Counted from the first letter of the stretch, positions 43,034 to 52,791 are shown. The stretch: DNA of 64,000 bases from JAJTGZ01 sp964403525 (GCA_964403525.1 CAYOGE010000004.1:62001-126000), one strand, 5' to 3'. A program made the numbers and translations. Notes: generated by a model from the letters alone, not told the origin.

Positions 43034-45334
43034 TCACGTGCGGTCGGCGATGGCCCGCTCCGGCTTGTCCTTGGTGTGCGCAAGGGCGCCGAGGAAGTCC
43101 GCCGCCCAGCGGTAGATGTTGTTCCCCTCCACGCGCACGCGCATGCGCGTCATCCGCTGGCGTTTTTCCTTGGAGTCCATCTCGATCGCGGTGTTGATCG
43201 CGGCAGCGAATTCTTCTGTGTCGTAGGGGTTGATGATCAAAGCCTCGGGCAGGTCGCGGGCCGCGCCGGCGAACTCGGAGAGGATGAGCACGCCCGGCTC
43301 GCCGTCGCCCGCGGCACCCTTGGCGGCGACATACTCCTTCGCGACGAGGTTCATTCCGTCGTGGAGCGAGCTGACGATGCAGACCTCGGCCGCCTGCATG
43401 AACGCGTGGACGGTCTGCGCGTCGTGGTGGTCAACCAGGAGACGGATGGGCTTCCAGCCGCCGCTCTCTGTCGGGTACTTCCAGTTGATCGCGTCCGCCA
43501 TCGCCTCGAGCTCGTTGACCAGGTCGCGGTAGCGGGGGATGTGGGTGCGGCTTGGTGCGCCGAGCTGAACGAACGTGAAGCGGCCGCGCTGCTCAGGGTG
43601 CTTCTCGAAGAAGCGGTCGATCGCGCGGAAGCGCTCGGCGATCCCCTTTGTGTAGTCGATGCGGTCAACGCCCACACCGATCCTGAGGTTCGCGGTCGTC
43701 AGCCCGTGCTGCTGCTTGAGCAGGTCGATCTGCTCAGCGAGGACATCACCGGTTGCGACGTCCTTCTCGGCCCAGGCCTGCACGCTGATCGGGAACGGTC
43801 GCACGATCGCCGTGTGCCCCTTGAGGTCCGCGGCGAATCGGTCCCAGTCGAGCCGGGCTTCGACCATGCGGTCGACGGTGTCGAGGAAGTTGTTGCAGTG
43901 CTGCTGAAGATGGAAACCGATGAGGTCTGCGCCGAGCATCCCGTGGAGGATCTCAACGCGGTAAGGGCAGATGCGAAACGCCTCCGCGTTGGGCCATGGG
44001 ATGTGCCAGAAGATCCCTACGCGCAGGTCCGGGCGCTTCTCCTTCAGCATCCCCGGCACGAGCGCGAGCTGGTAGTCCTGCACCATGACCACGGCGTGCT
44101 CGTCACCGATTTCTTCGAGCACAGCGTCTGCGAAGCGCCGGTTGGCACGCACGTAGTGGTCCCAGTCAGACGCTCGGAAGAGCGGCCGTTCGTGCGTGAG
44201 GTGGCAGAGCGGCCACAGCCCCTCGTTGGAGAACCCGTAGTAGTAACCCTGCTCCTCGTCCTTGCTGATCCATACGCGCCGCAGCGTGTAACGCGGATCG
44301 CTCGGGGGCACGGCGATGCAGCCCGAAGCGTTGGCCGTCTGCTTGTCGGCGTCGCCGGCGCCGTGCGCTACCCAGAGGCCGCCGCAGGCGCGCAGCACGG
44401 GGTCGAGCGCGGTGACGAGGCCGCTTGCCGGCATAACCAGCTGCGGCCTGCCGTCGCGCATCTGGTGCATGTACGGCTCACGGTTGCTGACGACGACGAG
44501 TTGCTGACCGCTGAGAGCATCGATCGCGTGGGCGCGGAGGCGCTCGCGCGTCCAGGCTCGCTCGCTGCGCAGCACGTCCTCCGCTTCCTCACGCTCGCGC
44601 AGGCGCGAGGCACGGAACGAGGCGGCGAGGTGCTCACTCTCGTCGGCCAGCCGGCTGACCGCCAGCCCGCGCGGCGGCGCTTCCTGCGTGTTGCCAAACC
44701 GCAGTCGACGCATCCAAGAGGCGAGCTTGTGGAGCGGGCGCTCGAACATCGCCCACGAGCCGCCTGCGGTGAGCAGCAGCAGCACGGCCGTGACGCCGAA
44801 GGTCCACATCGCACCGCGCAACATTCCTCGGGTCAAGCGGTCATCCAGGTAGACGCTGTCGTGGAGAACCACGAGGACGCCGCGTACATCCCGGCCCGGG
44901 CCGGCGAGAGGGATCGCGAAGAGGTGCGTCGGCCCAGACGGTCCTCTGGTCAGCGTGCTCGTCTCGCTGTTGGCGGCTGCGGCCTGCTGCACGGCTTCCT
45001 GCATGGCCGGCTCCAAGTCAGGAACGCCGGGTCCGGAAGCGATGACGCGCCCGTCGGGTCGGCAGATGGCCAGGCCGAGCAGGCGCGCGTGGCCCTCAAG
45101 CCGGTCTGCCATCGCGGGAGCCACTTGCTGGTCTGGGAGATCAAGCGACCGGAGCGCGCTGGGCGCAACGCGGTAGGCGATAACGCCGGCTCGACGCTCG
45201 AGGTCTTCCAGGCCGGTACGACGCTCGCCGGCGACCTGCTGCCAGCTGATCACGGCGGTTGCGAGGCCGCCGATGACCGCGATGAGAACTCCGAAGCGGA
45301 GTGAGCGCGACGACCGGGTAATCAGGTTCTTCAT
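43034..45334 (-). CDS. otsA: Membrane-anchored trehalose-6-phosphate synthase with sensor-like N-terminus
   Basis: From ATG 45334 the protein has 766 residues. Residues 13-33 are TM1, 34-175 an extracytoplasmic domain, 176-195 TM2, about 196-250 a HAMP-like segment (FERPLHKLASWMRR), then a charged helical linker. A complete GT20 OtsA domain spans about 278-755. Its donor and acceptor residues are present: VQDYQLALVP (D420), FWHIPWPN (H444), and GVDRIDYTKGI (R558 and K563), followed by SSLHDGMNLVAKEY. The enzyme makes trehalose-6-phosphate from a nucleotide glucose and glucose-6-phosphate. The N-terminal layout is that of a receptor, so synthesis may be tuned by an envelope signal. The downstream OtsB-GH15 gene begins ten bases after its stop. 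Confidence 0.9.
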   Translation of the reverse strand: MKNLITRSSRSLRFGVLIAVIGGLATAVISWQQVAGERRTGLEDLERRAGVIAYRVAPSALRSLDLPDQQVAPAMADRLEGHARLLGLAICRPDGRVIASGPGVPDLEPAMQEAVQQAAAANSETSTLTRGPSGPTHLFAIPLAGPGRDVRGVLVVLHDSVYLDDRLTRGMLRGAMWTFGVTAVLLLLTAGGSWAMFERPLHKLASWMRRLRFGNTQEAPPRGLAVSRLADESEHLAASFRASRLREREEAEDVLRSERAWTRERLRAHAIDALSGQQLVVVSNREPYMHQMRDGRPQLVMPASGLVTALDPVLRACGGLWVAHGAGDADKQTANASGCIAVPPSDPRYTLRRVWISKDEEQGYYYGFSNEGLWPLCHLTHERPLFRASDWDHYVRANRRFADAVLEEIGDEHAVVMVQDYQLALVPGMLKEKRPDLRVGIFWHIPWPNAEAFRICPYRVEILHGMLGADLIGFHLQQHCNNFLDTVDRMVEARLDWDRFAADLKGHTAIVRPFPISVQAWAEKDVATGDVLAEQIDLLKQQHGLTTANLRIGVGVDRIDYTKGIAERFRAIDRFFEKHPEQRGRFTFVQLGAPSRTHIPRYRDLVNELEAMADAINWKYPTESGGWKPIRLLVDHHDAQTVHAFMQAAEVCIVSSLHDGMNLVAKEYVAAKGAAGDGEPGVLILSEFAGAARDLPEALIINPYDTEEFAAAINTAIEMDSKEKRQRMTRMRVRVEGNNIYRWAADFLGALAHTKDKPERAIADRT

Positions 45335-45631
45335 GCTCGGGTTTCCTTCCTTACAGAACACGAAACGCAGACGTTCCGAGCATCACCGCCTGCCCCGTGC
45401 CCCATCCCCGTGCTTTGCGGGCGGCTCGCCGTTGCATACTAGAAGAACATGCGCCCGATGGCCAGCGGCTCGTGAAAATAGGGTGCACTCGCAATTAGAC
45501 AGTGATTGCTGCTCACCAAGGGCGGCTTGGATCGTGCAGAAGAACCGGCGCGGCACCATGGTCGAGCGGTGTGACTGGCACAACACTTCTCGGTAATCGT
45601 GGTTGTAGACTAAGGGCTCCAGGAGCTGCAC

Positions 45632-47098
45632 TTGAGCCAGACGAGCGAACCAACGGCCACCGGAACTGAGGCGCTCCGCCGGCAGCTCGCCGCCGTCGGG
45701 CAGGAGCACCTGTTGACGTACTGGAAGCGGTTGGACGACCAGCACCGTTCACTGCTGGAGCGGCAGCTCGCGGCGATCGACTGGAAGCGGATCCCCGCGC
45801 TGGTGGCTGAGTACGTCCTCAAGAAGCCCCATCTGGCAAGCGAGGGGGGCATCGAGCCGGTCCGTTGCTACCGAGCCGACGGCAGCAACTGGGACCGCGC
45901 TTCGTACAAGGCCAAGGGCGCGGAGCTCATCGGCACGGGCCGCGTCGCCGCGTTCACCGTCGCTGGCGGTCAGGGGACGCGTCTTGGGTACGACGGACCG
46001 AAGGGGTGCTTTCCCGGCGCAGCGGTGAGCAACAAGCCGCTCTTTGCGTGCCTTGCGGAATGGATCGCGGCGGCGCAGAGCCGGTACTGCCGCGACACGC
46101 ACTGCCCGATCCCCTGGTACATCATGACCAGCCCGCTCAACCACGCGGCGACGGTGCGCTTCTTCAAAGAGAACGGGTACTTCGGGCTCAAGAAGCACGA
46201 CGTGATGTTCTTCTCACAGGGTGTGATGCCCAGCTTTGACATGGCGACGGGCAAGGTGCTGCTCGACCAGACCCACCTGCCCGCGGTAAGCCCCGACGGG
46301 CACGGCGGGTCGATCAAGGCGCTGGCCGAGAGCGGCGCACTGGCGGATATGGCCCGGCGCGGCGTGGAGCACCTTTCGTACACGCAGATCGACAACCCGC
46401 TGGTTCGGGTGATCGATCCCGCGTTCATCGGGCTGCACGCGTTCGCCCCCGATTCGTCGGGCGAGATGAGCAGCAAGATGTGCCCCAAGGCCGGGCCCGA
46501 CGAAAAAGTCGGGGTGATCTGCAGGGTCGGAGGGAAGACCGCCGTGGTTGAGTACAGCGACATGCCCGCTGAGCTGAGCAGCGCGGTGGGGAGTGACGGA
46601 CGGCTGAGGTTTGAGGCCGGGAACATCGCGGTGCACGTCATCGGCGTGAAGTTCCTTCAGAAGCTGGCGCTCGGCGGCGCTGACGGGGGGATCGCGCTGC
46701 CGTACCACCGCGCAGAGAAGATGGTGCCTTTTATCGATCTGGCAACGGGACAGCGCGTCGAGCCGCAGAAGAACAACGCGGTGAAGCTCGAGCTGTTCGT
46801 GTTCGACGCACTGCCGCTGGCGGAGAAGTCGATCGTGCTTGAGACCGAGCGGGTTGAGGAGTTTGCGCCGATCAAGAACGCTGAGGGTGCGGACTCGCCC
46901 GAGTCGTGTCGGCGGATCCAGACCAGGCGCGCGGCGAAGTGGCTGGCGGCGGTCGGCAAGGGGAACCTCGTGCCCGTACGCCCCGACGGCGAGCCGGACT
47001 GCACGATAGAGGTTTCTCCGCTGCACGCGATCGAAGCGGAGGACCTGCGGGCGAAGACGATCAAGCCGATCGCACGGGGGGATGAGGTGATTCTGTGA
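45632..47098 (+). CDS. UDPGP-family (UAP1-like) UDP-sugar pyrophosphorylase
   Basis: A 488-residue nucleotidyltransferase of the eukaryote-type UDPGP family. The nucleotide loop is FTVAGGQGTRLGYDGPKG near residue 109, followed by WYIMTSPLNHAAT, FFSQGVMPSFD and DGHGGSIKALAESG. SYTQIDNPLVRVIDPAFIG corresponds to the UDP-GlcNAc-binding block of UAP1. The predicted reaction is UTP plus N-acetylhexosamine-1-phosphate (or glucose-1-phosphate) to UDP-sugar. Sugar preference is not decided by these motifs; UDP-GlcNAc is more likely than UDP-glucose. The start is TTG 45632 with AGGAG six bases upstream. It diverges from otsA with about 300 bases between that show nothing else clear. Confidence 0.85.
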   Translation: MSQTSEPTATGTEALRRQLAAVGQEHLLTYWKRLDDQHRSLLERQLAAIDWKRIPALVAEYVLKKPHLASEGGIEPVRCYRADGSNWDRASYKAKGAELIGTGRVAAFTVAGGQGTRLGYDGPKGCFPGAAVSNKPLFACLAEWIAAAQSRYCRDTHCPIPWYIMTSPLNHAATVRFFKENGYFGLKKHDVMFFSQGVMPSFDMATGKVLLDQTHLPAVSPDGHGGSIKALAESGALADMARRGVEHLSYTQIDNPLVRVIDPAFIGLHAFAPDSSGEMSSKMCPKAGPDEKVGVICRVGGKTAVVEYSDMPAELSSAVGSDGRLRFEAGNIAVHVIGVKFLQKLALGGADGGIALPYHRAEKMVPFIDLATGQRVEPQKNNAVKLELFVFDALPLAEKSIVLETERVEEFAPIKNAEGADSPESCRRIQTRRAAKWLAAVGKGNLVPVRPDGEPDCTIEVSPLHAIEAEDLRAKTIKPIARGDEVIL

Positions 47099-47152
47099 GG
47101 CGGAAGGCTCGCGCCCGATTGTCTTGTTTCTCCGCGGAGCCGGGAGGGGCTG

Positions 47153-47965
47153 TTGCCTGACCTCTCTGCACAACTCCCGTCGGCGCTCGCGAAGCAGGCC
47201 AAGTGGAAAAGGCTCGGCCCCAACGCCGTCCCTTGCCTGGTTATTCATCCAGACTGGTCGGTGCCGCGTCCTGTCATGGTGTGGATGCACGGACGCACGG
47301 TGAACAAGGAACTCGACCCTGGGCGATACCTGCGCTGGATGCGGGCTGAAGGAGGGGAGGGAGGCGGTATCGCAACGTGCGCGATCGACCTGCCCGGGCA
47401 CGGGGAGCGCGCAGCGAGCGGATGGGAGGAGCCGGGCCGGACGCTCGAAGTGATCGAGCAGATGGTGGGCGAAGTTGACGGCGTAGTGGATGCACTGGAC
47501 GCGGCGTACCCCGGCATGTTTGATCTCTCCCGCACGGGGATCGGCGGCATGTCGGCGGGAGGGATCGTCACGCTGCGAAGGCTGTGCGAGCCGCACAGGT
47601 ACCGCTGCGCTTCGGTCGAGTCAACGGTGGGGAACATCGAGTTTTTTTTCCAGCGCGAGGCTGTCTACTCCGCCGGCCAGATCGCCCGAGTAGACCCGAT
47701 GCGGCGGATTCCGGACTGGCGGCCTATTCCGCTCTCGGTCATGCACTCGCGGGCCGACAGTGTCGCCCCAATCGCCGGGATCGAATCGTTCGTGCAGCGG
47801 CTGCGGGCTCATTACAGGGCGGCGGGGGTCGACGAGGAGTTGATCCGGTTCCAAACCTGGCCGGAAACCGGCGCTCCGATGGAGCACAGCGGGTTCGGGC
47901 GGGTGGCGGGCGAGGCGAAGGCCAAGCAAGTTGAGTTCCTGACCCGCTACCTTCTGTCGACATGA
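47153..47965 (+). CDS. Alpha/beta hydrolase (BAAT/dienelactone-like)
   Basis: A 270-residue hydrolase: PVMVWMHGRTVNKE supplies the oxyanion strand, CAIDLPGHGER the following strand, and GIGGMSAGGIVTLRRL the nucleophile elbow (Ser near residue 136). HSRADSVAPIAG gives the acid Asp and EHSGFGRV the His. No signal peptide. TTG 47153 has GGAGG five bases upstream. Its stop overlaps the next start (ATGA at 47962-47965), so the two are probably co-translated. Substrate unknown. Confidence 0.75.
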   Translation: MPDLSAQLPSALAKQAKWKRLGPNAVPCLVIHPDWSVPRPVMVWMHGRTVNKELDPGRYLRWMRAEGGEGGGIATCAIDLPGHGERAASGWEEPGRTLEVIEQMVGEVDGVVDALDAAYPGMFDLSRTGIGGMSAGGIVTLRRLCEPHRYRCASVESTVGNIEFFFQREAVYSAGQIARVDPMRRIPDWRPIPLSVMHSRADSVAPIAGIESFVQRLRAHYRAAGVDEELIRFQTWPETGAPMEHSGFGRVAGEAKAKQVEFLTRYLLST

Positions 47966-49341
47966 GCGACACCGCCTCACGCCCAGCAACGCACCCGCCC
48001 GTGACCGCGAGTCCGACGACCGAGGTTCGGAAGCATGGGGCGATCCTCTCGCTCGTGCTTCTCTTAGGGCTCAACCTCCTCAACTACGCCGACCGCTCGG
48101 TGTTGTTTGCGGTGCAGCCGCTCATGCGGGCCGATCTGATCGCCAGCGATGACCCAGCGGCCAAGACCAAGATGGGCCTGCTTACGACCGCGTTCCTGGT
48201 CGTCTACATGGTCGCGGCGCCGCTGTTTGGACTGCTGGCTGACCGCTGGCGACGCTGGTGGATCGTGGCGATCGGCGTGCTGGGCGCGGGAGTCGCCTCG
48301 GCCGGCACCGGCATGGCCCACGCGTTCGGGCTCGTGCTGGTCATGCGGGCGGTGGTGGGATTGAGCGAGGCGGCCTATGGCCCGGCCGCCCCGACCCTGA
48401 TCAGCGATTTGTTCCCGGTCTCCCGCCGCGGCGGTGCGTTGGCGTGGTTCTACATGGCGATCCCCGTCGGCACGGCCCTTGGCTACGTCTATGGCGGGCA
48501 CATGGCGGCGGCCTTTGGGTGGCGTGCGGCTTTCTTATGGCTGGTTGCGCCCGCCGTGGCACTCGGGGTCATCTGTTTCTTGATGAAGGAACCCGAGCGG
48601 GGCCTCGCCGACGGGGCCAAGAGCCGCAAGGCAACCTGGGGCGACTACAAGATGATGCTCAAGACACCGAGCTTCATCTACACGTGCGCCGGCATGACGC
48701 TGCTGACGTTTGCGCTGGGAGGCATGCAGGCCTGGGCGCCGGAACTGTTCGCCTCACGGCTTGCCCCCCACTATCCCGGGCTCTCTGCCGGTGAAGTGCT
48801 GTCAAAGGCGACGATGTGGGTCGGCGCGGTCATCTTGATCACAGGAGTCGTCGCGACGCTGTGCGGCGGGTACCTCGCGGACCGGCTGCGCAAGCGGTGG
48901 AGCGGGGCCTACCTGGGCATGTCGGGCGTTTCGATGCTGATCGCTTTTCCGTTTTTTCTTGGCGCGATGTACGCGCCCTTCCCGCTGGCATGGTATTTCC
49001 TCGGCACGGCCTGCTTCTTTCTGTTCCTCAACACCGGCCCCAGCAACACCGCGCTGGCGAACGTGACGCACCCGGCTGTTCGGTCCAGCGCGTTTGCGCT
49101 CAATATTCTCTTCGTGCACGCGCTGGGTGACGCAATCAGCCCGGCGCTGATGGGGAGCATCGCCGACCGCGTCAAAGCCACCAGCGGCATCACCGATCCG
49201 GCCTTGGCCAATGCGCACTCGCTGACGTTCGCGTTCTTGCTTGCGGGCTTTGCCATCGTGGCCAGCGGCGTTGTCTGGTTGATCGGTTCTCGTTGGCTGG
49301 CCCGCGACACCGAGCTTGCGCCGACACGCCTGGCTTCGTGA
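47962..49341 (+). CDS. MFS transporter, spinster/anion-symporter-like
   Basis: A 459-residue, 12-helix major facilitator protein. LNYADRSVLFAVQPLM marks helix 1, the motif A loop is GLLADRWRRWW, and LSEAAYGPAAPTLISDLFP marks helix 4, all typical of the spinster-like branch that moves organic anions or lipids. A second motif A-like GGYLADRLRKRW begins the C-terminal half. The ATG overlaps the upstream hydrolase stop. Substrate cannot be read; the hydrolase partner suggests an imported ester or its product. Confidence 0.82.
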   Translation: MSDTASRPATHPPVTASPTTEVRKHGAILSLVLLLGLNLLNYADRSVLFAVQPLMRADLIASDDPAAKTKMGLLTTAFLVVYMVAAPLFGLLADRWRRWWIVAIGVLGAGVASAGTGMAHAFGLVLVMRAVVGLSEAAYGPAAPTLISDLFPVSRRGGALAWFYMAIPVGTALGYVYGGHMAAAFGWRAAFLWLVAPAVALGVICFLMKEPERGLADGAKSRKATWGDYKMMLKTPSFIYTCAGMTLLTFALGGMQAWAPELFASRLAPHYPGLSAGEVLSKATMWVGAVILITGVVATLCGGYLADRLRKRWSGAYLGMSGVSMLIAFPFFLGAMYAPFPLAWYFLGTACFFLFLNTGPSNTALANVTHPAVRSSAFALNILFVHALGDAISPALMGSIADRVKATSGITDPALANAHSLTFAFLLAGFAIVASGVVWLIGSRWLARDTELAPTRLAS

Positions 49342-49459
49342 GCGCGCTCGCCCTGGCGAGGGCTTCTTTCGATATGCGTCGAAATGATGGCCGCGGGCGT
49401 GCTACTGTGGGCACTTGTCGCAGGCTGTCGTTCAACCAGTCGCTGAGGGGTGGAGCTCT

Positions 49460-50686
49460 GTGCCGCGGTGGCGCGTGGTGGTGCACGTGGCCGCGCTGGT
49501 GCTCTGCTGGTCGACGGTGCAGGCGACGGACCTGCTTATGCCGGTGATCGCTCGAAAGACGTTCGGCGCGACGGGCTGGCAGGTGCTGCTGATCACCGCA
49601 GCGCCGATGGTGTTGATGGTGCTCTCGATCTTCTGGGCCGACCGGCTGAAGCGGATGGGCCTGACGAAATACCTGGTGGTCTACTGGGCGATCGCCATGC
49701 TGCCGATGGCGCTGCTGTCGTTTGCGCAGGGCTACTGGTGGATAGGGCTGGTCTACCTGGCATCGTGCTGTGGCAAAGCCGCCTGGCCGGTGGTCAACGG
49801 CGAGATCCTCAAGCTGATCTACCCCGACTCTGTGCGCGGGCGGGTCTACGGCGCGGTGACGACCGCGTCCCTTGCGGTTTCAGGGTTGATCTCGTGGGGC
49901 CTTGGTGAGTGGCTGCACGTTAACGAACAGGCTTTCCGGATCTTCTTCCCGATCCTTGTCGTGCTGCAACTGGCGGGCGTGCTGACGTTCTCGTGGATCG
50001 CCGAGCGCGCGGGCGCCTTCGCGTCGCGTGTGCTGGCAGACCCGCACGAAGGGCACGTTCTCAAGCGCATCGTCGAGCCGCTCACCCACACGCGCGAGGT
50101 GCTGAAGAACGACAACGTGTTCGCCCGCTACGAGGCGGCGTTTATGACCTACGGCATCGGCTGGATGGTCTTCTACGCGCTGCTGCCGCTGATCGGCACC
50201 GACGGTCTCAAGATGACGTACGAGCAGCTGGGTACGGCCGCGTTCATGCCGTTCCAGATCTCACGCGCCGTCTTCACGTTTGTGGGTGGCTGGGCGATGG
50301 ACCGCTACGGCGCGATGCGCACCTGCATGGCATCGTTTGCGATCTACACCCTTGTGCCGCTGCTGCTGGCGGGTGCAAACGGCATCCCGGCGATGACCGT
50401 CGCCTGCATCGTCTGGGGAATCGCCGCCGCGGGTGTTGACGCGGGGTGGATGCTCGGGCCGGTCACCCTCGCGCCGAGCCGCCAGAAAGTTCCTCAGTAC
50501 GTGGCGATCCACGCGACGATGGTGGGCGTGCGGGGGTCGCTGTTTCAATTCGCGGGGATGGGGCTCTACATGGCGACCGGGAGCTTCAAGCTCCCGCTGA
50601 TCATCGCAGCGGCGAGCTTTGTCTGGGCGAGCTGGCAGATGCACCGCCTCAAGCAGTTGGTCGGCAACAACCCCAATATCCGCTAA
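49460..50686 (+). CDS. MFS transporter of unknown substrate
   Basis: About 408 residues with 12 predicted membrane helices. GTG 49460 has GAGGGGTGGAG upstream; TTG 49415 (15 codons earlier) is possible but lacks a ribosome site. The protein begins PRWRVVVHVAALVLCWSTVQATDLLMPV and contains the motif A loop FWADRLKRMG, VNGEILKLIYPDSVRGRVYG and GWAMDRYGAMRTC. It is unlike the preceding MFS gene in detail, so it is not a recent duplicate. It lies 118 bases after it, probably in the same transcript. The stop is 12 bases from the convergent hmgA stop. Confidence 0.78.
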   Translation: MPRWRVVVHVAALVLCWSTVQATDLLMPVIARKTFGATGWQVLLITAAPMVLMVLSIFWADRLKRMGLTKYLVVYWAIAMLPMALLSFAQGYWWIGLVYLASCCGKAAWPVVNGEILKLIYPDSVRGRVYGAVTTASLAVSGLISWGLGEWLHVNEQAFRIFFPILVVLQLAGVLTFSWIAERAGAFASRVLADPHEGHVLKRIVEPLTHTREVLKNDNVFARYEAAFMTYGIGWMVFYALLPLIGTDGLKMTYEQLGTAAFMPFQISRAVFTFVGGWAMDRYGAMRTCMASFAIYTLVPLLLAGANGIPAMTVACIVWGIAAAGVDAGWMLGPVTLAPSRQKVPQYVAIHATMVGVRGSLFQFAGMGLYMATGSFKLPLIIAAASFVWASWQMHRLKQLVGNNPNIR

Positions 50687-50697
50687 ACACCCGCACG

Positions 50698-52197
50698 CTA
50701 CGGCTTGACGGCTCCGTTTGCCGGTGGCGCAGGGTCCGGAGCCCAGACGTTTCCCGGCTTGGTGTCACCCGGTGCCGCCTTCGGCGCTGTGACGGTGTTG
50801 TCGTAGACATCCACCAGGTCTCCGAACCGGTGGCTGATCACCTGTTTCGGCTTGGGGTCGGCGTCCATCATGTTCCCGCCCACCGGCTCGTGCTTCTTCA
50901 GGCGTGGGAAGTGCTCACCCTCCCAGCTCGCCGGGTACTTCATGTCCTCCAGGCCGAGGGCGGCCTTGGTGGGGAAGAGCGGCCTGAACGTGTCGCACAT
51001 GACCGCCAACTCGCCGGTGTACGTGTGGGCCATCGAAGCCTCGATGGTCCCGGGGTGCGGCCCGTGTGGGATGCCCTGCGGGTGGAGCGTGAGCGAGCCG
51101 ACTTCGATCCCCTTGCGGCTGCCGAAGTTCCCTTCGACGTAGTAGAGGACCTCGTCGCTGTCGATGTTCGAGTGGTTGTAAGGGACCTTGATCGCCTGCG
51201 GGTGGTAGTCGAGCATCCGCGGGCAGAACGAGCAGATGACGAAGTTGTGAGCTTCAAACGTCTGGTGGATCGGCGGCGGCATGTGCAGCTTGCCGGTGAT
51301 CGGGCTGAAGTCGTCGATGTTGAACGCGTAGGGGTAGTAGCAGCCGTCCCAGCCCACGATATCGAGCGGGTGGTAGTGGTACGTGTAGCTGTGCATGCGG
51401 TCACGCGCTTTTACGCGCACCTCATACTCGCCGTAGCTCTCGTCGTACATCGGCAGCCCGGATTCCGGGTCGTGCACCGGCAGGCGCAGGTCACGCTCGC
51501 AGTACGGCGCGTGCTCGAGGAACTGGCTCGTCGTCTTGCTCACATACCGCGGCGGCGGCCCGATGTGGCTGCCGTTGGTCGTTTCGATCAGCAGGTACTT
51601 GCCCAGCGGCATCGACTCGCGGGTCCAGTTGTCCGGAGCCCCCGCTGGCTTCCAACCCGCCGGCGCGTGCTGCCCGTTGCTCCCCGCCTTGCCAGAGGCC
51701 GGCTTCCCCGCCTCATCCCACACCAGCCTGTAGATCACGCCCTTGGGGATGATCAGGTAGTCCTTCAGCCCAAACGGAATGGCCCCCATCATCGTGTAGC
51801 ACACGCCGCTGCCGTAGTGGATGAAGAGGCACTCGTCCCCCTGCCCGTTCTTGTAGTGGTAGCCCATCTGCTCAACGGGGTTGCAGACCGCCATCTCGCA
51901 GTCCGCGTTGCCGAACAGGATTACGCGCCCGGTGACCGCGTCGCCGTGCGCCGGGATCGGCGCACTCTTGACGTGGCGCATGCGCATCGTGTCCTGTTCT
52001 ACGTACTCGGCCTTGGTTGAGTAGAGCGTCTTCCACCCGTAGACCTGGGTCGGCGGGTTGATGTGGTACATCGTGCTCGACGGGCCCGAGAAGCCCTCTG
52101 TTCCGAAGAGCTCTTCGGAGTAGAGCACGCCGTCGGGCCGGCGGAACTGCACGTGACGCTTCTTGGGGATCGTGCCGACGCGGTAGTAGTGAGGCAT
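50698..52197 (-). CDS. hmgA: Homogentisate 1,2-dioxygenase
   Basis: HmgA opens the ring of homogentisate with O2 and Fe(II) in tyrosine catabolism. MPHYYRVGTIPKKRHVQFR, the HPLDIVGWDGCYYPYAFNI block and HNSNID-type YNHSNIDSDEVLYY region with metal-binding His and Glu, and HPQGIPHGPHPG are conserved. The 499 residues exceed the usual 430-445, partly through a Gly/Pro/Ala-rich insertion near 175-205 and a C-terminal tail. Homogentisate pathway partners (hpd, fahA, maiA) are not in the window. ATG 52197 is the first Met. Confidence 0.93.
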   Translation of the reverse strand: MPHYYRVGTIPKKRHVQFRRPDGVLYSEELFGTEGFSGPSSTMYHINPPTQVYGWKTLYSTKAEYVEQDTMRMRHVKSAPIPAHGDAVTGRVILFGNADCEMAVCNPVEQMGYHYKNGQGDECLFIHYGSGVCYTMMGAIPFGLKDYLIIPKGVIYRLVWDEAGKPASGKAGSNGQHAPAGWKPAGAPDNWTRESMPLGKYLLIETTNGSHIGPPPRYVSKTTSQFLEHAPYCERDLRLPVHDPESGLPMYDESYGEYEVRVKARDRMHSYTYHYHPLDIVGWDGCYYPYAFNIDDFSPITGKLHMPPPIHQTFEAHNFVICSFCPRMLDYHPQAIKVPYNHSNIDSDEVLYYVEGNFGSRKGIEVGSLTLHPQGIPHGPHPGTIEASMAHTYTGELAVMCDTFRPLFPTKAALGLEDMKYPASWEGEHFPRLKKHEPVGGNMMDADPKPKQVISHRFGDLVDVYDNTVTAPKAAPGDTKPGNVWAPDPAPPANGAVKP

Positions 52198-52239
52198 AGC
52201 GCAATACTAGAACGGTGGGTATCGGCCGCGGCCAGCGGG

Positions 52240-52791
52240 TCAGTCGGCGGTGGGGTCGACGAATTTAATCCTTGTAGAGGACTTCCAGCCGCGTGCAAGA
52301 TCGGACCAGAGGTGGTCGGCAGCGGGGAGGGAGAGGGCTTCGCCGAATCGCCAGCGACGGTAGCGGCCGAAGACATAGAACCTAGTGGAGACCCGCTTGC
52401 CGTTGCGCGTGTTCATCTGTTCGACGCGTTCGACCTTGCGGACATCCGCAACGGCCATGCGTTTGGTGTAAACAAACGGGCCGGCTCGCTGGCAAAGCAC
52501 AAGCTCGTTGGAGGAAATGGTCAATTCACAGGAGCCAAAGCCGAGCCAGAGCACGCCGTGCAGCGCTCCGAGCCCCATTAGCAGACAAAGAAACGAGAAG
52601 ACCCACTTACCGATGCTCGGCGGTGCGAAGTTGACGAAGGCTGCTGAGCCAGCGAGAAGCGCCGCCGCGAGAAGGAGGGCGAAGGCTGCGGAGATCGGTT
52701 TTTGGATACGGACACCGACACGAAGTCTGCGGCCGTCATCGATACGCCACACTTCGGGGGCCGACTCTGCGCCGCGCAGGGAAAGGCTCAT
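52240..52791 (-). CDS. Two-TM membrane protein with PH-like domain
   Basis: A 183-residue protein: a charged N-terminus, hydrophobic segments AAFALLLAAALLAGSAAF (about 34-51) and WVFSFLCLLMGLGALHGVLWLGF (about 63-85), then a soluble region beginning CELTISSNELVLCQRAG, which looks like the PH-like fold of small bacterial membrane proteins (strands and a final helix). Function unknown. Its ATG overlaps the stop of the GmhA-type gene (ATGA), so they are translationally coupled. Confidence 0.6.
   Translation of the reverse strand: MSLSLRGAESAPEVWRIDDGRRLRVGVRIQKPISAAFALLLAAALLAGSAAFVNFAPPSIGKWVFSFLCLLMGLGALHGVLWLGFGSCELTISSNELVLCQRAGPFVYTKRMAVADVRKVERVEQMNTRNGKRVSTRFYVFGRYRRWRFGEALSLPAADHLWSDLARGWKSSTRIKFVDPTAD

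Noticed and set aside
42716..45304. 862-residue antisense frame over otsA
   Set aside because: Shadow frame; no motifs, and the minus strand has intact GT20 motifs.
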